Notes: generated by a model from the letters alone, not told the origin. DNA of 64,000 nt from Polynucleobacter sp. JS-JIR-II-b4 (GCF_018687815.1 NZ_CP061306.1:310001-374000), one strand, 5' to 3'; positions 50,501 to 55,542 are shown, numbered from the stretch's first letter. Translations and numbers: made by a program.

Positions 50501-51154
50501 CATAACGCTTATCAAGATACTGTTGATGGATTGACTAATGGTTGGAATATCACTGGCGGTAATGGTGCTGAGACAATCATCGGAAGTGCTGATAGCGATA
50601 CGATTTTAATTACTGGAACAGGTAGTAAAGTAATTGAGGGTTATAAAGGTGCAGATACTATTAGTACCGCTGGCTTGACTCACTCAAGTGCTAATATTTT
50701 CTATCAACACTTTGATGACAGTATCGAGCAAACATTTGCACAATTAGGTGGTGCTGGTGTGAACGTAGGCAAGGTGGTTGTTGGTAACTTCCTTGACTTC
50801 GCAGCTGGTGTTGACATTATTAATGGATTCAATACTGGCATCGATCAGATTGGAATTAGTAACTACACACTCAATGAGAATGCCACTTCAATTTTGAACA
50901 CCAGGATTGGTAACTCGGTACTCTTCTCCGCGGGTGGACTTTATAAGTTGGAAGGTAATTGGGATGCTTCTGCTATGCGATTTACTGTAACAGCAGATGG
51001 AGGTGGCTCTGATGGTGGCGGGCATACCTTTGCAACCGCGATTATCGAGGGTGTTAGTGGTACCAACTTACTGAACACTGCGTCTATTGTTCTCTTGGTG
51101 GGTGTGCATGATACGGCGCTGACTTCAGGTAACTTTAACGCGATCCCTGGATAA
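35522..51154 (+). CDS. Giant T1SS-secreted repeat protein (surface layer or adhesin)
   Basis: About 5,210 residues from the ATG at 35522 (GGA 8 bases upstream; a TTG 4 codons earlier is less likely). It has no signal peptide, is poor in Lys, Arg and Cys, and is rich in Thr, Ser, Asn, Gly, Asp and Ala, as is usual for T1SS substrates. Layout: N-domain (residues 1-160); D-T/S-A-A repeats (about 170-1370), interrupted by an unfamiliar beta-rich domain (about 1005-1220); RTX-like repeats and a C-terminal-type domain (about 1380-1600); W-x-I-G modules 1-5; a second RTX/C-type block (about 3200-3550); modules 6-12; and a final RTX/C-type block whose last residues (L-L-V-G-V-H then S-G-N-F-N) are the likely secretion signal. 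Secretion genes lie directly upstream. An S-layer-like or adhesin role is inferred. Confidence 0.88.
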   Translation: MTTITPVATDYLVSSDLRNITLKANAELFYVRQSVVNGVDFGYGSEEFFQVPTMTAGMYANYFTLASTTDLTLYLSTNSSIKSNLRAGYSDAILLDVTNGSFHGEYLIVNTNLIAGFQSGSGGDLVISLTGATNQTDFSVLNFTTVAFGTVLTLDDAIAYNDAGVLPPANAYSITDSAAAIVAAIDEDSTSATILQTARVVSAAGLASASQANTLHSFNYSNIVYSLADTAAHIVSANAGVINAASSVAVTDIATTSQVGTISVQVAQPGSTTYAGITGAATDIVALISGGSPAVVAANVGSISATGTTSVANFHTIQDLHSSSNSFATVAGAYVDITAISSFSSIVNVTISDDISTTQAVSVINNLGNSGTTTVTGVVASTYADFSDAFVSVVSHVGNIFVSDYLTSVHDASIVFGYSNTGTTRFFGVHGTAAELVGGGSLIADSAVYISVSDYATIAQVEILNSYSAVLAEVTLKDTADNLAGASASAFANSASAVVSTDATVAQLQIINNHGAAVVAGYSLADTAAHIADAGTISVSTDRVVADQAVALGAATVDVTTVATTAQVHDIVAAGATASITTYTGITGVATDILSLISGGSPAVLASNVGSIDASGTTSVTDLQAIQTLHSSSNSFATVAGTYIDITEIISFSGIVNVAVSDNDLSVSDAVNAINNLGNSGTTTVAGVVASTYADFSDAFVSAASHVGNIFVSDYMLSVHDAAIIEGYSNTGTTRFFGVHGTAAELVGGGALISDHSIYISVSDYATIAQAEILSSYSAVLAEVTLKDTADNLAGASASAFANSASAVVSTDATVAQLQIINNHGAAVVAGYSLADTAAHIADAGTISVSTDRVVADQAVALGAATVDVTTVATTAQVHDIVAAGATASITTYTGITGVATDILSLISGGSPAVLASNVGSIDASGTTSVTDLQAIHSFGTISDSASSLAGLDFSGYTANSVVATDAATIAQAQTLDGFKTAGEVTTVSYSISDSASALSVSIISPYDGSTHYSQTHTQESIAGGSWVDWRGNLAWSADFGDPTYNINTLPLDLNAPVNNTILYFGGGGSTGVYGETFTAPTSVLNGFTFFINSQDTQVVKAEVFAWSGPLSGSDAGYATGEPLALIDGITLLGDSQYHLVQVSTGLGGIALTPGDHYVVMLFNNNYSDYTVATWAQAPATTLIDQASLNAAYNINITDNIYFDLAAANLVLTATNSGQTVIDSVEDTAYHLAQLTFDSNDHINTLTVNDNCGGHWASLSDAATIASFEVAGKVGSALYDLEDTGSAFYSASMQTLNHASNIQVDGITTAYEAQWVGSITGNLHIDNISDFYTSIQGLLASGGGQYAVTNADYVAAYGDSNANFMDLGAFTGSNTVNLHVYTGAGNDTVYTGAGNDFVQQSDGDFYTVGNDVILTGAGNDTITATFGNDTLTAGTGADTIYVSASRSYQNTIYQGQTDSHIASSFDFSESVIGVGGSIAFNDGVDVIYNFKAGFANDQETIFTGDTLKVDFHYARTIIGESTFDLTHSGYLGVNWDGYVWVAVGEGEYSDSTIILQAGGGEGNTYLGSNLSMVLLEGVNQLDLVNENFGGRSLTAAWNRTAQTYTVYGDAFTGFSMDQYGVMNVQTRYLGGIFNESSVKSIDFSGVTLQETYGGSIYIDVVGSVSSQLQAVTGSAYNDIIVESSTDIGADYSYIDGGAGGYDIVEFQSFDSATFVLLGNATSGSQIQIANIDRITLTNGTTGTLTLGDSDQLDNIQVRNLASYQGASVDLGSGYNNGFVDYAYSETMGGAAGNEIFMRGESQYVDIAHGDNIVNLQSNVNYYDSSINFGDGNNTLNVETGDRIVETSITVNNGGTWVLNLAEGATFYTATDKLIGDYATSDITGGGSGSVANVYTGYGALTNYTLDANVHSWGIGSYINGDNWGGNNNDVTLGTLFQTVVAGDGNDTLHALDFNINGDIDLGGGQNTLILTGSNQDISSAGISVSDSGTTALEINAQNYLVTAVGTWYIDSGANTAETDAYEGYVSVMGQSFSTVSDATYHVSYHVDNTYSNQTGAALAIEINGDVKQLSYNVETGDYNFDFIGTGYDNIAVVGFDIPSGFSVSNFVISGEDSGFTNGNFADGDLHWTDYSPEAVQYQSIFTDYFASFTQMTVGQYEIFEDAGLINAHDRFSTTTISFTNTSTNSDVLDANIGNWILGGGEDDYNTFTVGQVEQSVTGSQANDRLILDDAGSYSGTFALQAGINTMVLHDGVSIIDASISADSGSGSWTLEVAQFSTAQAASYQLQAAGHAYSVVGDGAVGEQNLDVNTGYYYGGALGASGGYDSYVLASSVGDWGVGISYFTGADLGNGDNRVTLSTDTAPNNAQNVRFGSGDDTLDVLSYATSGSFDLGYGYNIIHADNGADISASTVTAAGSWILEFGHDAGVTISTAEAYSMLEMDTISGSVMTTDGVNTLTVNTTENALQYYYLAANVPNWNIGVDSVGNDLGAGDNVVGLRSDPIVSLDNYQNVNFGGGDDELYIGHYITHGDFNLGAGTNTIFADNGANIVDSFVYSSNRVEGSVTAGTWTILIQGEDSVVTVATDHLIYILDASDHASGIETEYSYLTSNATVVVDTNEYGALTNYNLDTSVANWYIGIDTSFALLGLGDNSVGLDLTEGSNSQNVYFGSGTDTITLNADGQYSGTIDMGLIDAGSVNTITANASGTYDLRLAQLSNINLLNTASTGAFAYELSANDVYNIDQITFNADEAATLYLTSGLYDFSSTGTGLTFGASGSTLDLDTYGNTDNTDVTLTGAEVINLSTIVGQSDALDYDTTLTFVDSADLSGKTVSDVQTVIESGSADTLTLGIDGFTSSNYNHIHNTGSADNQLTLSGTIDADLTNTWIEAFTQINTAMGDHLITVDSSTITGTDGEVLGDSVTWSGDAATNFLFTQTYDASAWSLTEGDFANINLSSDVDLIVRDTFLSSTVMFQVGSNNIVTINYVGDNEGHRQYVAAEGTTNDGQVIITSADEGAHVDVSAASASDSLSGEWTMVGGTGNDYFKGSSNGHTTFEFASGVLNNNDYVIGGGSSNQNRILLTTHADYYGASTDIADSDFINVDNVNYLFTVDGWGSQGAGGWSSDSIQLATFAQEAGIRVLDASNTNTGVIFLAGGYISADLTVELSQNTTTFNAEGGGASPYGSAFNSNLIVNFDGHGDPSNGTNIYTGNGDDTVNADLGGENIHTGIGDDVINMSYGANLYDTSIDGGSDYNTLVVHTYNPNSSNINGSDLYDSSFSYMSNLQELVLNNNGDYQNYQWVQLGSQASSAFAENGMILTAQGVGQLEVQGASLSVNLTAGGTYNNSFTYNDIYDETIVSGSGRDTIYGAGAYSSITANTNADTVILDPLTFDYSSYYSNDVNQGEQDSLVATSIVIAGEDNVIAVGDTLTFGEGVDIVNNFRAGITDVDSGNGYAANIDILYTNQFTTVQYVLGMNASSLSHGGILAGNFAGGIFTVAAYDDAAALDTLVIQSSGGDNYNLSTNNSMVVLTGVKASELTSWNFGGQGIVANYTSTIYTIWGSSTDVVVVDTALDGHNVESYDVFYINSYVAADVTVISATNLFYDFANERYDGGSPGVTLHIDGTVTTNLTEVDGTRYGDNTFIFANETMGSSSGFQLYGGYEGAGFNKLQFTTFAQGTLSDSNAGLGNHIYDIHEIDLMSGTTGDGLVLNQTTNDWYGLNGIDVYNKSNFANVTVDLGNATNATMNSSTSGTVRINLGNYTQSAYLSGDSGSDYVSLTDTTDSYYGDIQFGSNVSASNNTLFLNDGVNIDQAHITAASEAWTLEVAADASVRVNAWQLVGPNEATVVVGGNMNTTISVNTDANADFSHWLVDYSLAYSVGNWYIGITPDNESIGLGNNSVTLRSENDSVGGSTGPNSQSVYMGGGNSYINSIYVQAFTTDGDFSFGNSNGTIIADDGADISLSGVSASYRWTLEFNQTDAAVTVSSDEANSVYQYTTDGDNTVTVNTVDGPLTNAFGLASNVLNWNIGATAAGDDFAPAIDNANSVALGAANQNVKFGSGDDTLSVGGYSTTGDFNLRAGNNTITAYDGANIAGSAVLATGGDWTLAITGEDAAVTVNSSQLQLDTSGGGNVSDVLTDITATFGDSVVVDTSVTGLNGYALDYSVENWFIGITTALDPLGINASSVSLQSESGSSNSQNVTFADQGDTLNVGAYTTSGTFSMHGGDNIIQAANGADISGSSVTTTGAGTWELEFTETDAGVTISTAEANSVHQYTNDGDNTVTVNTAGGPLIDAFVLASNVRYWNIGATAGGVDFAPAIDNANSVALGADNQFVDFGSGDDTLGVGNYATSGNFNLRAGDNTITAINGANIAGSTVLATEGTWTLAIAEEYATVTVNVSQLQFVDEAGASDVVDNITTMTGDIVIVNTDVHGRSLVDYDLLSNVLKWGIGIEYWGSALGYGNNSVNLTNSDLSVDNYQSVHMDGVGAVNSVNVGAFTTYGELCFGASTATVFASDTADISHSYMSQYGDGTWTLEFTSVDAGVTISTTQAESVYAYTNDGTSNTITVNTSVGGALNDGSGGAFGLASNVKNWNIGATADGTDLGAQNNFVQITSDVLLANAQNVSSGSGNDTLSVLNYTTSGNFNLRGGDNIVSAIDGANIAGSTVLATGGGWTLAFAATSATVTVNSSQLQSSELDGASQVLADITTMSGDILQVDTSIFGALTDYNLNANVASWFIGTDSSLASLGNGDNTVNINSMVADLNTQSVTFGEGSDTLNLNADGAYTGNINMRDGLNTLHTDYNADVSGATLAKIQNVTIGDSTLIVKQNQFTTTNFLSVIGNGSTLTVMSDLVSSVFDLTNTAMSGLSQLNVSDLGAQTVLFDGLSIDTSDEITLVGGQSADKTNLEFSETYDASNWSLVNQEFANVTLDTSVHLTADQSFLSDSNTSVTFLIGSNVDATAHLTLNSISNYVATSGTSNFGTADLNTAGTNSIIDLHNAYQDTVDGLTNGWNITGGNGAETIIGSADSDTILITGTGSKVIEGYKGADTISTAGLTHSSANIFYQHFDDSIEQTFAQLGGAGVNVGKVVVGNFLDFAAGVDIINGFNTGIDQIGISNYTLNENATSILNTRIGNSVLFSAGGLYKLEGNWDASAMRFTVTADGGGSDGGGHTFATAIIEGVSGTNLLNTASIVLLVGVHDTALTSGNFNAIPG
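36332..38331 (+). repeat. 930-bp tandem repeat within the giant gene
   Basis: Two full units and part of a third, each about 310 codons. 36916-37401 and 37846-38331 (486 bp each) appear identical base for base at an offset of 930. The first halves of the units are similar but diverged, with a one-codon length difference. The encoded unit contains T-Y-T/A-G-I-T-G, the N-N-L-G-N-S-G-T-T segment and a Y-S-L-A-D-T-A-A-H-I motif. The identity implies recent duplication or gene conversion. Confidence 0.93.
39658..39840 (+). repeat. RTX-like Gly/Asp repeats, block 1
   Basis: Repeats of the type T-G-A-G-N-D-T-V (four or more, for example Y-T-G-A-G-N-D-F-V and A-G-T-G-A-D-T-I) encode the G-x-G-x-D-x-x turns of calcium-binding parallel beta-rolls. 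They fold in Ca2+ outside the cell after type I secretion. A C-terminal-type domain follows directly. Confidence 0.75.
41255..49729 (+). repeat. Twelve W-x-I-G modules, about 143 codons each
   Basis: Diverged modules carrying N-W-x-I-G, then G-D-N-x-V-x-L, N-x-Q-N-V-x-F-G-x-G-D-D-T-L, Y-x-T-S-G-x-F-N-L, G-x-N-T-I-x-A and G-A-N/D-I. The Trp codons are at 41255, 42104, 42524, 42947 and 43418, then 47156, 47585, 48014, 48422, 48851, 49286 and 49718. Spacing in the second array is 408-435 bp. The last array has a two-module higher-order unit: modules 7, 9 and 11 share N-I-G-A-T-A. Probably a beta-solenoid; I do not recognise the family. Confidence 0.8.
45125..45275 (+). repeat. RTX-like Gly/Asp repeats, block 2
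   Basis: Y-T-G-N-G-D-D-T-V, H-T-G-I-G-D-D-V-I and D-G-G-S-D-Y-N-T-L form a short calcium-binding-type beta-roll. A further S-G-R-D-T-I-Y-G-A-G unit lies near 45590, just before the second internal C-terminal-type domain. Confidence 0.7.
50555..50665 (+). repeat. RTX-like Gly/Asp repeats, block 3
   Basis: G-G-N-G-A-E-T-I-I-G, S-A-D-S-D-T-I and Y-K-G-A-D-T-I repeats sit about 165 residues before the C-terminus, the place where T1SS substrates carry their RTX segment ahead of the secretion signal. The acidic positions are less perfect than in blocks 1 and 2. Confidence 0.65.
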
Positions 51155-51167
51155 GCTTGAGGAATAG

Positions 51168-51207
51168 ACCTACTAGAGTGATATACTTTCACACTAGTAG
51201 GTTGTTT
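51168..51207 (+). terminator. Terminator after the giant gene
   Basis: A 9-bp stem (ACCTACTAG at 51168-51176 with CTAGTAGGT at 51194-51202), inner pairing GTGA/TCAC and a following TGTTTT. It separates the giant gene from the small 51240 gene. Confidence 0.78.
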
Positions 51208-51227
51208 TAACTATTAAAATTGATTTT

Positions 51228-51234
51228 AGGAGAG
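51228..51234 (+). promoter_or_regulatory. Ribosome-binding site fixing a TTG start
   Basis: AGGAGAG lies 5 bases before TTG at 51240. Nearby ATG triplets are out of frame, so this site decides the start of the 63-residue gene. Confidence 0.8.
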
Positions 51235-51239
51235 AAGTT

Positions 51240-51431
51240 TTGGCTAATGAAAATGTAACTATTGACGGCAAAGAGTATCCTTTAGAGGATTTATCTGATG
51301 TTGTGAAGCAGCAGCTCGCAAGCTTGCGCGCTACTGATATGGAAATTGCTCGCACTGAGGCAACTTTAGCAATGCTCAAAACTGCACGTGTTGCATATGC
51401 ACGAGCAGCTAAATCTGAATTAGAAAAATAA
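51240..51431 (+). CDS. DUF6447-like small protein
   Basis: 63 residues starting at TTG behind a strong AGGAGAG. The N-terminus V-T-I-D-G-K-E-Y-P-L-E-D-L-S-D is followed by a single amphipathic helix rich in Ala, Arg and Glu (Q-L-A-S-L-R then I-A-R-T-E-A-T-L-A-M-L). This matches the DUF6447 pattern as I remember it; its function is unknown. It is framed by terminators on both sides, suggesting its own promoter and high expression. Position next to the giant T1SS substrate suggests a chaperone-like or anti-folding role, which is inference only. Confidence 0.8.
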   Translation: MANENVTIDGKEYPLEDLSDVVKQQLASLRATDMEIARTEATLAMLKTARVAYARAAKSELEK

Positions 51432-51452
51432 TTTTCTTTTCAGTTTCTAGTT

Positions 51453-51477
51453 AAAAGGGGCGCTATGCGCCCTTTTT
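51453..51477 (+). terminator. Terminator after the DUF6447-like gene
   Basis: The stem AAAAGGGGCGC / GCGCCCTTTTT (one G-T pair) with the 3-base loop TAT ends in a T run. Strong intrinsic terminator 21 bp after the stop codon. Confidence 0.9.
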
Positions 51478-51506
51478 AATTGGATCGTTTGAATGATCCA
51501 TATCGT

Positions 51507-52751
51507 ATGAAAATTCTATTCATCCATCAAAATTTCCCCGGTCAATTTAAGCACCTGGCTCCCGCCTTAAGCCAATTGGGCCATGATGTGCGCGCGCTGA
51601 CGATGAATGATAGGCGGGTACCGGGTATTCAATCGACGAAGTATTCCGTCAAGCAGTCCACTAGTAAAACGATTTTTCCACTCGCGACAGATTTTGAAAC
51701 TAAGCTGATTCGTGCTGAGGGATGCGCGCAAGCCTTAAAGAAATTATTGGAAAGCGGCTTTTACCCTGATCTGGTCATTGCCCACCCTGGCTGGGGTGAA
51801 ACGATGTTTTTAAAAGATATCTTTCCAAATACCAAACAACTTCATTTCCTCGAGTTCTACTACAACAACACCGGTGGTGATGTTGGATTTGATCCTGAAT
51901 TCGATAATATCTATACCGACGCTTCTTTCCGTGTAACCGTTAAAAATGCTCATGTTTTAATGGCTTTAAACGATATGGACAGAGCCTATGCCCCGACACA
52001 GTGGCAAAAGTCGCGCTATCCAAAAGCATTCCATTCAAAAATTGATGTGATTTTTGATGGTATTAATACCTCTGAGGTGAAGCCATCAACGAACTTTAAT
52101 AGGTCTCAAGTCAGCCTAAAAAATGCTAACGGCCAGACTCGGACGCTGCATGAAGGCGATCAAGTAATTACTTTTGTTAACCGAAATCTTGAGCCGTATC
52201 GTGGCTATCATGTTTTTATGCGGGCCTTACCGCAAATTCTTAAGAAAAACCCCAAGGCAATTGTCATCATAGTTGGTGGTGATGCAACTTCATATGGTTC
52301 TGCGCCGCCGCCGGGAAAAACATGGAAGTCGGTTTATTTGGATGAAGTTAAAGATCGTCTGGATTTATCCAGAGTCTTTTTTTTAGGAAATTTGGCCTAT
52401 GAACATTATCTTCATGTTTTAAGGCTCAGTGATTGCCATGTCTACTTAACTTATCCCTTTGTCTTGTCTTGGAGTTGTTTGGAGGCTATGAGCATGGAGT
52501 GTGTTGTGGTCGGATCTGATACACCCCCGGTGGCCGAAGTGATTGAGCATGGGCATAATGGATTGCTGGTAGATTTTTTTGATATTGAAAAATTATCAGA
52601 TCAAATCACCAAAGTACTTGTTTCACCAAATGACTTCTTACAGATGCGTAAAAATGCTCGTCAAACAGTTGTGGAGCGCTATGATTTGCACGCAATGTCT
52701 TTGCCTAGACAATTGGCTATCGTTGAGGAAATGTTACAAGAAAGTAAGTAA
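51507..52751 (+). CDS. Glycosyltransferase, GT4 family, next to the T1SS substrate
   Basis: 414 residues from the ATG at 51507; a TTG 9 codons earlier overlaps the terminator and is less likely. The start I-H-Q-N-F-P-G-Q-F-K-H-L-A is a recognisable subfamily mark. The middle has I-A-H-P-G-W-G-E-T and F-L-E-F-Y-Y. The donor domain shows F-V-N-R-N-L-E-P-Y-R-G-Y-H and an altered E-x7-E loop: P-F-V-L-S-W-S-C-L-E-A-M-S-M. It is separated from the polysaccharide locus by 21 kb and lies directly after the giant gene, so glycosylation of the secreted protein is a reasonable guess. A general polysaccharide role remains possible. Confidence 0.85.
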   Translation: MKILFIHQNFPGQFKHLAPALSQLGHDVRALTMNDRRVPGIQSTKYSVKQSTSKTIFPLATDFETKLIRAEGCAQALKKLLESGFYPDLVIAHPGWGETMFLKDIFPNTKQLHFLEFYYNNTGGDVGFDPEFDNIYTDASFRVTVKNAHVLMALNDMDRAYAPTQWQKSRYPKAFHSKIDVIFDGINTSEVKPSTNFNRSQVSLKNANGQTRTLHEGDQVITFVNRNLEPYRGYHVFMRALPQILKKNPKAIVIIVGGDATSYGSAPPPGKTWKSVYLDEVKDRLDLSRVFFLGNLAYEHYLHVLRLSDCHVYLTYPFVLSWSCLEAMSMECVVVGSDTPPVAEVIEHGHNGLLVDFFDIEKLSDQITKVLVSPNDFLQMRKNARQTVVERYDLHAMSLPRQLAIVEEMLQESK

Positions 52752-52837
52752 TCACTCACTTATTTTATCTTAAGAGCATTATTCATGTAGGATAGTTATC
52801 TTAGGTTTTAAATCGGCAAAAGAATCCATAAAGGAAT

Positions 52838-53422
52838 ATGCAATTGAATGATGCTAGTCAACGTCTAAAAGGCCTCTCTGTTTCTTATGTGCAAGATGAA
52901 GATCGCCTGCTCCTGGAGGTACTCATGGAGGGCTCCAGCAGACCCCTTTGGATTACGCGCCGCGCTGCACTGCGTTTGATTGATATCTTTAATCAACAAT
53001 TGGCTGGTGGCATCAAAGAGAAAAAAAGTGCTCCCGAGCGGGATGGTAGTAAATATGCGGAGAATAAGCCTGTGGTGGAGGATCAAAAGAAGAGTGTTCA
53101 AGTGATCGATCAAACACCTGTTGAAAAAAAGGTTCCCGCGGACCTTAAAGCCCCGGTAGCGTTTGAGCGAGATATTGCTGCCACCAAGAATCCACCAAAA
53201 CCAGGTGTGATGAAGTTGAATCTAGAAGAGGTACGAAGGGGAGAGGCGCGAGTTGGGGTATTAAAGACCATGCAGTTTGCACAGCTAGACGGCCAACCGG
53301 TTCTCTATCGCATTAACTTTGTAGATACCCATAATCAATCGATTGGCCTAAAGATGACTCGCGAACTTCTCTTGAACTTAGAGACGCTCATTATTCAGCA
53401 AATAGAGCGGGCTCAGTGGTAG
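52838..53422 (+). CDS. Unknown 194-residue protein
   Basis: Not recognised. Two conserved-looking globular ends flank a charged low-complexity middle (about residues 60-115, rich in Lys, Glu and Pro). The N-terminal part has V-S-Y-V-Q-D-E-D-R-L-L-L and L-W-I-T-R-R-A-A-L-R-L-I; the C-terminal part has L-Y-R-I-N-F-V-D-T-H-N and L-K-M-T-R-E-L-L-L-N-L-E-T-L-I. The two ends share the pattern strand, then T-R-x-x-L-x-L helix, as if the same small unit were duplicated. There is no signal peptide, so it is cytosolic. It lies 15 bp before the adenylating enzyme and is probably cotranscribed with it. Confidence 0.75.
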   Translation: MQLNDASQRLKGLSVSYVQDEDRLLLEVLMEGSSRPLWITRRAALRLIDIFNQQLAGGIKEKKSAPERDGSKYAENKPVVEDQKKSVQVIDQTPVEKKVPADLKAPVAFERDIAATKNPPKPGVMKLNLEEVRRGEARVGVLKTMQFAQLDGQPVLYRINFVDTHNQSIGLKMTRELLLNLETLIIQQIERAQW

Positions 53423-53437
53423 AAAAATATTCCACTC

Positions 53438-54796
53438 ATGAGATCCCCTTTAATCTTTTTTAATCCACAGGCAGCCCCTGCTTTGCTGCTACTAGAACAA
53501 TTACGTGGCTTTCAAAAGCAAGATTTAGAGAGTCAAACAGCGGCTCAGTTACATCAACTGAAAGCATTACTTTCCCATGCTTATCAACATAGCCCATTTT
53601 GGAAGAAACGACTCGATGCGGTTGGGTACAGCGCTAACTCTGATATTGCCCAATTATTACAAACGCTAACTCCGCTCACTCGGCATGATATTCAAGATGA
53701 GTTTGATAATCTGCAGGCAAAGTGGCCGGGCTTAAATCAGGATGATATTTTTTCAGTGGCTTCTTCTGGCTCTACCGGTAAACCAGTGAGAGTCAATCGA
53801 TTAAAGAGTATTCAGAATCCATTAGTGGGTGCCTATGCTTTATTGGAGGGTGAATGGCATAAAACAGATCCCAATCAAACCATCGCCTTCTTAGGTTTTA
53901 GCATTCAAAATAATGTCAATGCTAGTTGGGGTGGGATCTTCCAAGCGCTCAATTGTCGAGGGCGCTATATCACTCGGAGTGTTGCGGAAGCTAGCTTACA
54001 GTCCCACTTGGATTGGCTGATACGAGAAAAACCTAGTTATTTAAAAGCAAGTCCTTTTGTCGTTGCCCAGCTTGCACAGTTGGCGCTTGAGCAAAATATT
54101 GAAATTTCACTGAAAGCGGTAATATCCCAATCTGAAAAAGTATCAGCAACCCATCGTGCGCTCTGTTATGAAGCGTTCGGAGCTCGAATTATTGATCGGT
54201 ATTCCAGCGAAGAAACGGGTTTGATTTCCTTGCAATGCCCTAAGCATGATCATCAGCATGTCATGGGGGCAAGTGTCATAGTAGAAATTGTGAATGAGCA
54301 AGGTCAACCATGTGCTGTTGGTGAAGTAGGGCGTGTCTTAGTAACGAATTTATTTAGTTATGCTATGCCCCTGATCCGCTATGACTTGGGAGACTTAGCA
54401 TCTTGGGGGGTACCTTGTGATTGCGGCATTCACTTGCCAGTGATTTCCAAGCTTTGGGGGCGCGTCAGAAATGCGGTGATTCATGCTGATGGAAGTACGC
54501 ACCCAATGGGTTTTTTGGGTGATGATATTGGATTAATGCCTAATATTCTGGAGTTTAGGGTAAGGCAATATATTGGTCGTGAACTGAGTTTAGAGCTTGT
54601 CTGCAAGCAAGCCTTGAGTTCAATTGAGATTGATACTATTCGAAAGATTTTTATTAAAGACGGCCTCGCCGGCTTATGGCTATACATTCAGCAACCCACT
54701 AACTTGCTACAAAAGGATAATCGGAAGCGGGAGGAATTTGAGCAAGTTCCACAGGAATGGTTTCCACCCGAAGATTGCATCAAAATTTTGATATGA
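53438..54796 (+). CDS. PaaK-like adenylate-forming enzyme
   Basis: 452 residues of the ANL superfamily, phenylacetate-CoA ligase/CapK branch. An N-terminal helical part with H-A-Y-Q-H-S-P-F-W-K-K-R is typical of PaaK-like proteins. The ATP-binding loop is S-S-G-S-T-G-K-P (about residues 108-115), and the A5-like motif is D-R-Y-S-S-E-E-T-G. Then come P-L-I-R-Y-D-L-G-D and the C-terminal domain with W-G-R-V-R-N. It should activate a carboxylic acid as acyl-AMP, perhaps onward to CoA. CapK-type relatives occur in capsule loci. The stop overlaps the start of the protease gene (ATGA), so the two are coupled. Confidence 0.86.
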   Translation: MRSPLIFFNPQAAPALLLLEQLRGFQKQDLESQTAAQLHQLKALLSHAYQHSPFWKKRLDAVGYSANSDIAQLLQTLTPLTRHDIQDEFDNLQAKWPGLNQDDIFSVASSGSTGKPVRVNRLKSIQNPLVGAYALLEGEWHKTDPNQTIAFLGFSIQNNVNASWGGIFQALNCRGRYITRSVAEASLQSHLDWLIREKPSYLKASPFVVAQLAQLALEQNIEISLKAVISQSEKVSATHRALCYEAFGARIIDRYSSEETGLISLQCPKHDHQHVMGASVIVEIVNEQGQPCAVGEVGRVLVTNLFSYAMPLIRYDLGDLASWGVPCDCGIHLPVISKLWGRVRNAVIHADGSTHPMGFLGDDIGLMPNILEFRVRQYIGRELSLELVCKQALSSIEIDTIRKIFIKDGLAGLWLYIQQPTNLLQKDNRKREEFEQVPQEWFPPEDCIKILI

Positions 54797-55542
54797 ATTA
54801 TTTTCGCCCAACCATTTTTTTTGGACTGTTACTTTGCTTTTCACTGACGAGTTGGGGTGATGAGGGAGTCGACTCGGCTCGTATTAATGGAATACAAAAA
54901 ACAGTATCCGTAGGTAGTGGATTTTTTATTTCTAATGATGGTTATGTACTCACTGCCAATCATGTGCTTGCTAAGCGCGAAAAAGTATTGGTCAGGCTTA
55001 GTGGGAACATCATTAAAAATGCTACCTTAATCAAATCCGACCCTGTTAGTGATCTAGCTTTATTAAAAATTGAAGGACCATCTACACCTCTAGCGATTGC
55101 TAATTGGTCCGATATACCTGTGGGCTTGGAGGTATATGTCATTGGGTTTCCATTGCCATCATCTACCAATATGGGAATTCGGATTACGGAAGGTTTGATT
55201 AACGGAGCTTTTGGTGTGGGTCCAAGACGCTTAGATCTTTTTCAATTAAGCGCACAAGTTCAAAAAGGCAATTCTGGTGGCCCAGTTCTAACGCCTGATG
55301 GTATGGTGGTCGGTATGGTCCAGGGAAAATTAGACGCTCTACAGGTGGCTGAAAAGACACATGACTTACCGCAAAATGTGAACTTTGCTGTGAAGTCCTC
55401 TGTTCTCATGCGCTTTCTGGAGAGCTCCGAAGTGAAGGTTCAGTATTCGTGGATAAACTTGTCTAAACGCTATCGCCCTTATGAGATTTTGCGCTTGAGT
55501 GAGCAGTCAATTGTTCAAGTTATTGGGGTAGATAATAAATAG
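54793..55542 (+). CDS. Secreted trypsin-like serine protease (S1C, HtrA-type without PDZ)
   Basis: 249 residues from the ATG at 54793 (ATGA overlap); an in-frame GTG 12 codons earlier lies inside the upstream gene. A signal peptide of about 22 residues precedes the chymotrypsin fold. The catalytic triad is visible: H57 (T-A-N-H-V-L), D87 (S-D-L-A-L-L) and S161 (K-G-N-S-G-G-P-V). There is no PDZ domain, unlike DegP/DegQ. It would act in the periplasm or outside. Coupling to an adenylating enzyme is unusual; it could process the giant secreted protein or another envelope substrate, but the sequence gives no direct evidence. Confidence 0.9.
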   Translation: MNYFRPTIFFGLLLCFSLTSWGDEGVDSARINGIQKTVSVGSGFFISNDGYVLTANHVLAKREKVLVRLSGNIIKNATLIKSDPVSDLALLKIEGPSTPLAIANWSDIPVGLEVYVIGFPLPSSTNMGIRITEGLINGAFGVGPRRLDLFQLSAQVQKGNSGGPVLTPDGMVVGMVQGKLDALQVAEKTHDLPQNVNFAVKSSVLMRFLESSEVKVQYSWINLSKRYRPYEILRLSEQSIVQVIGVDNK

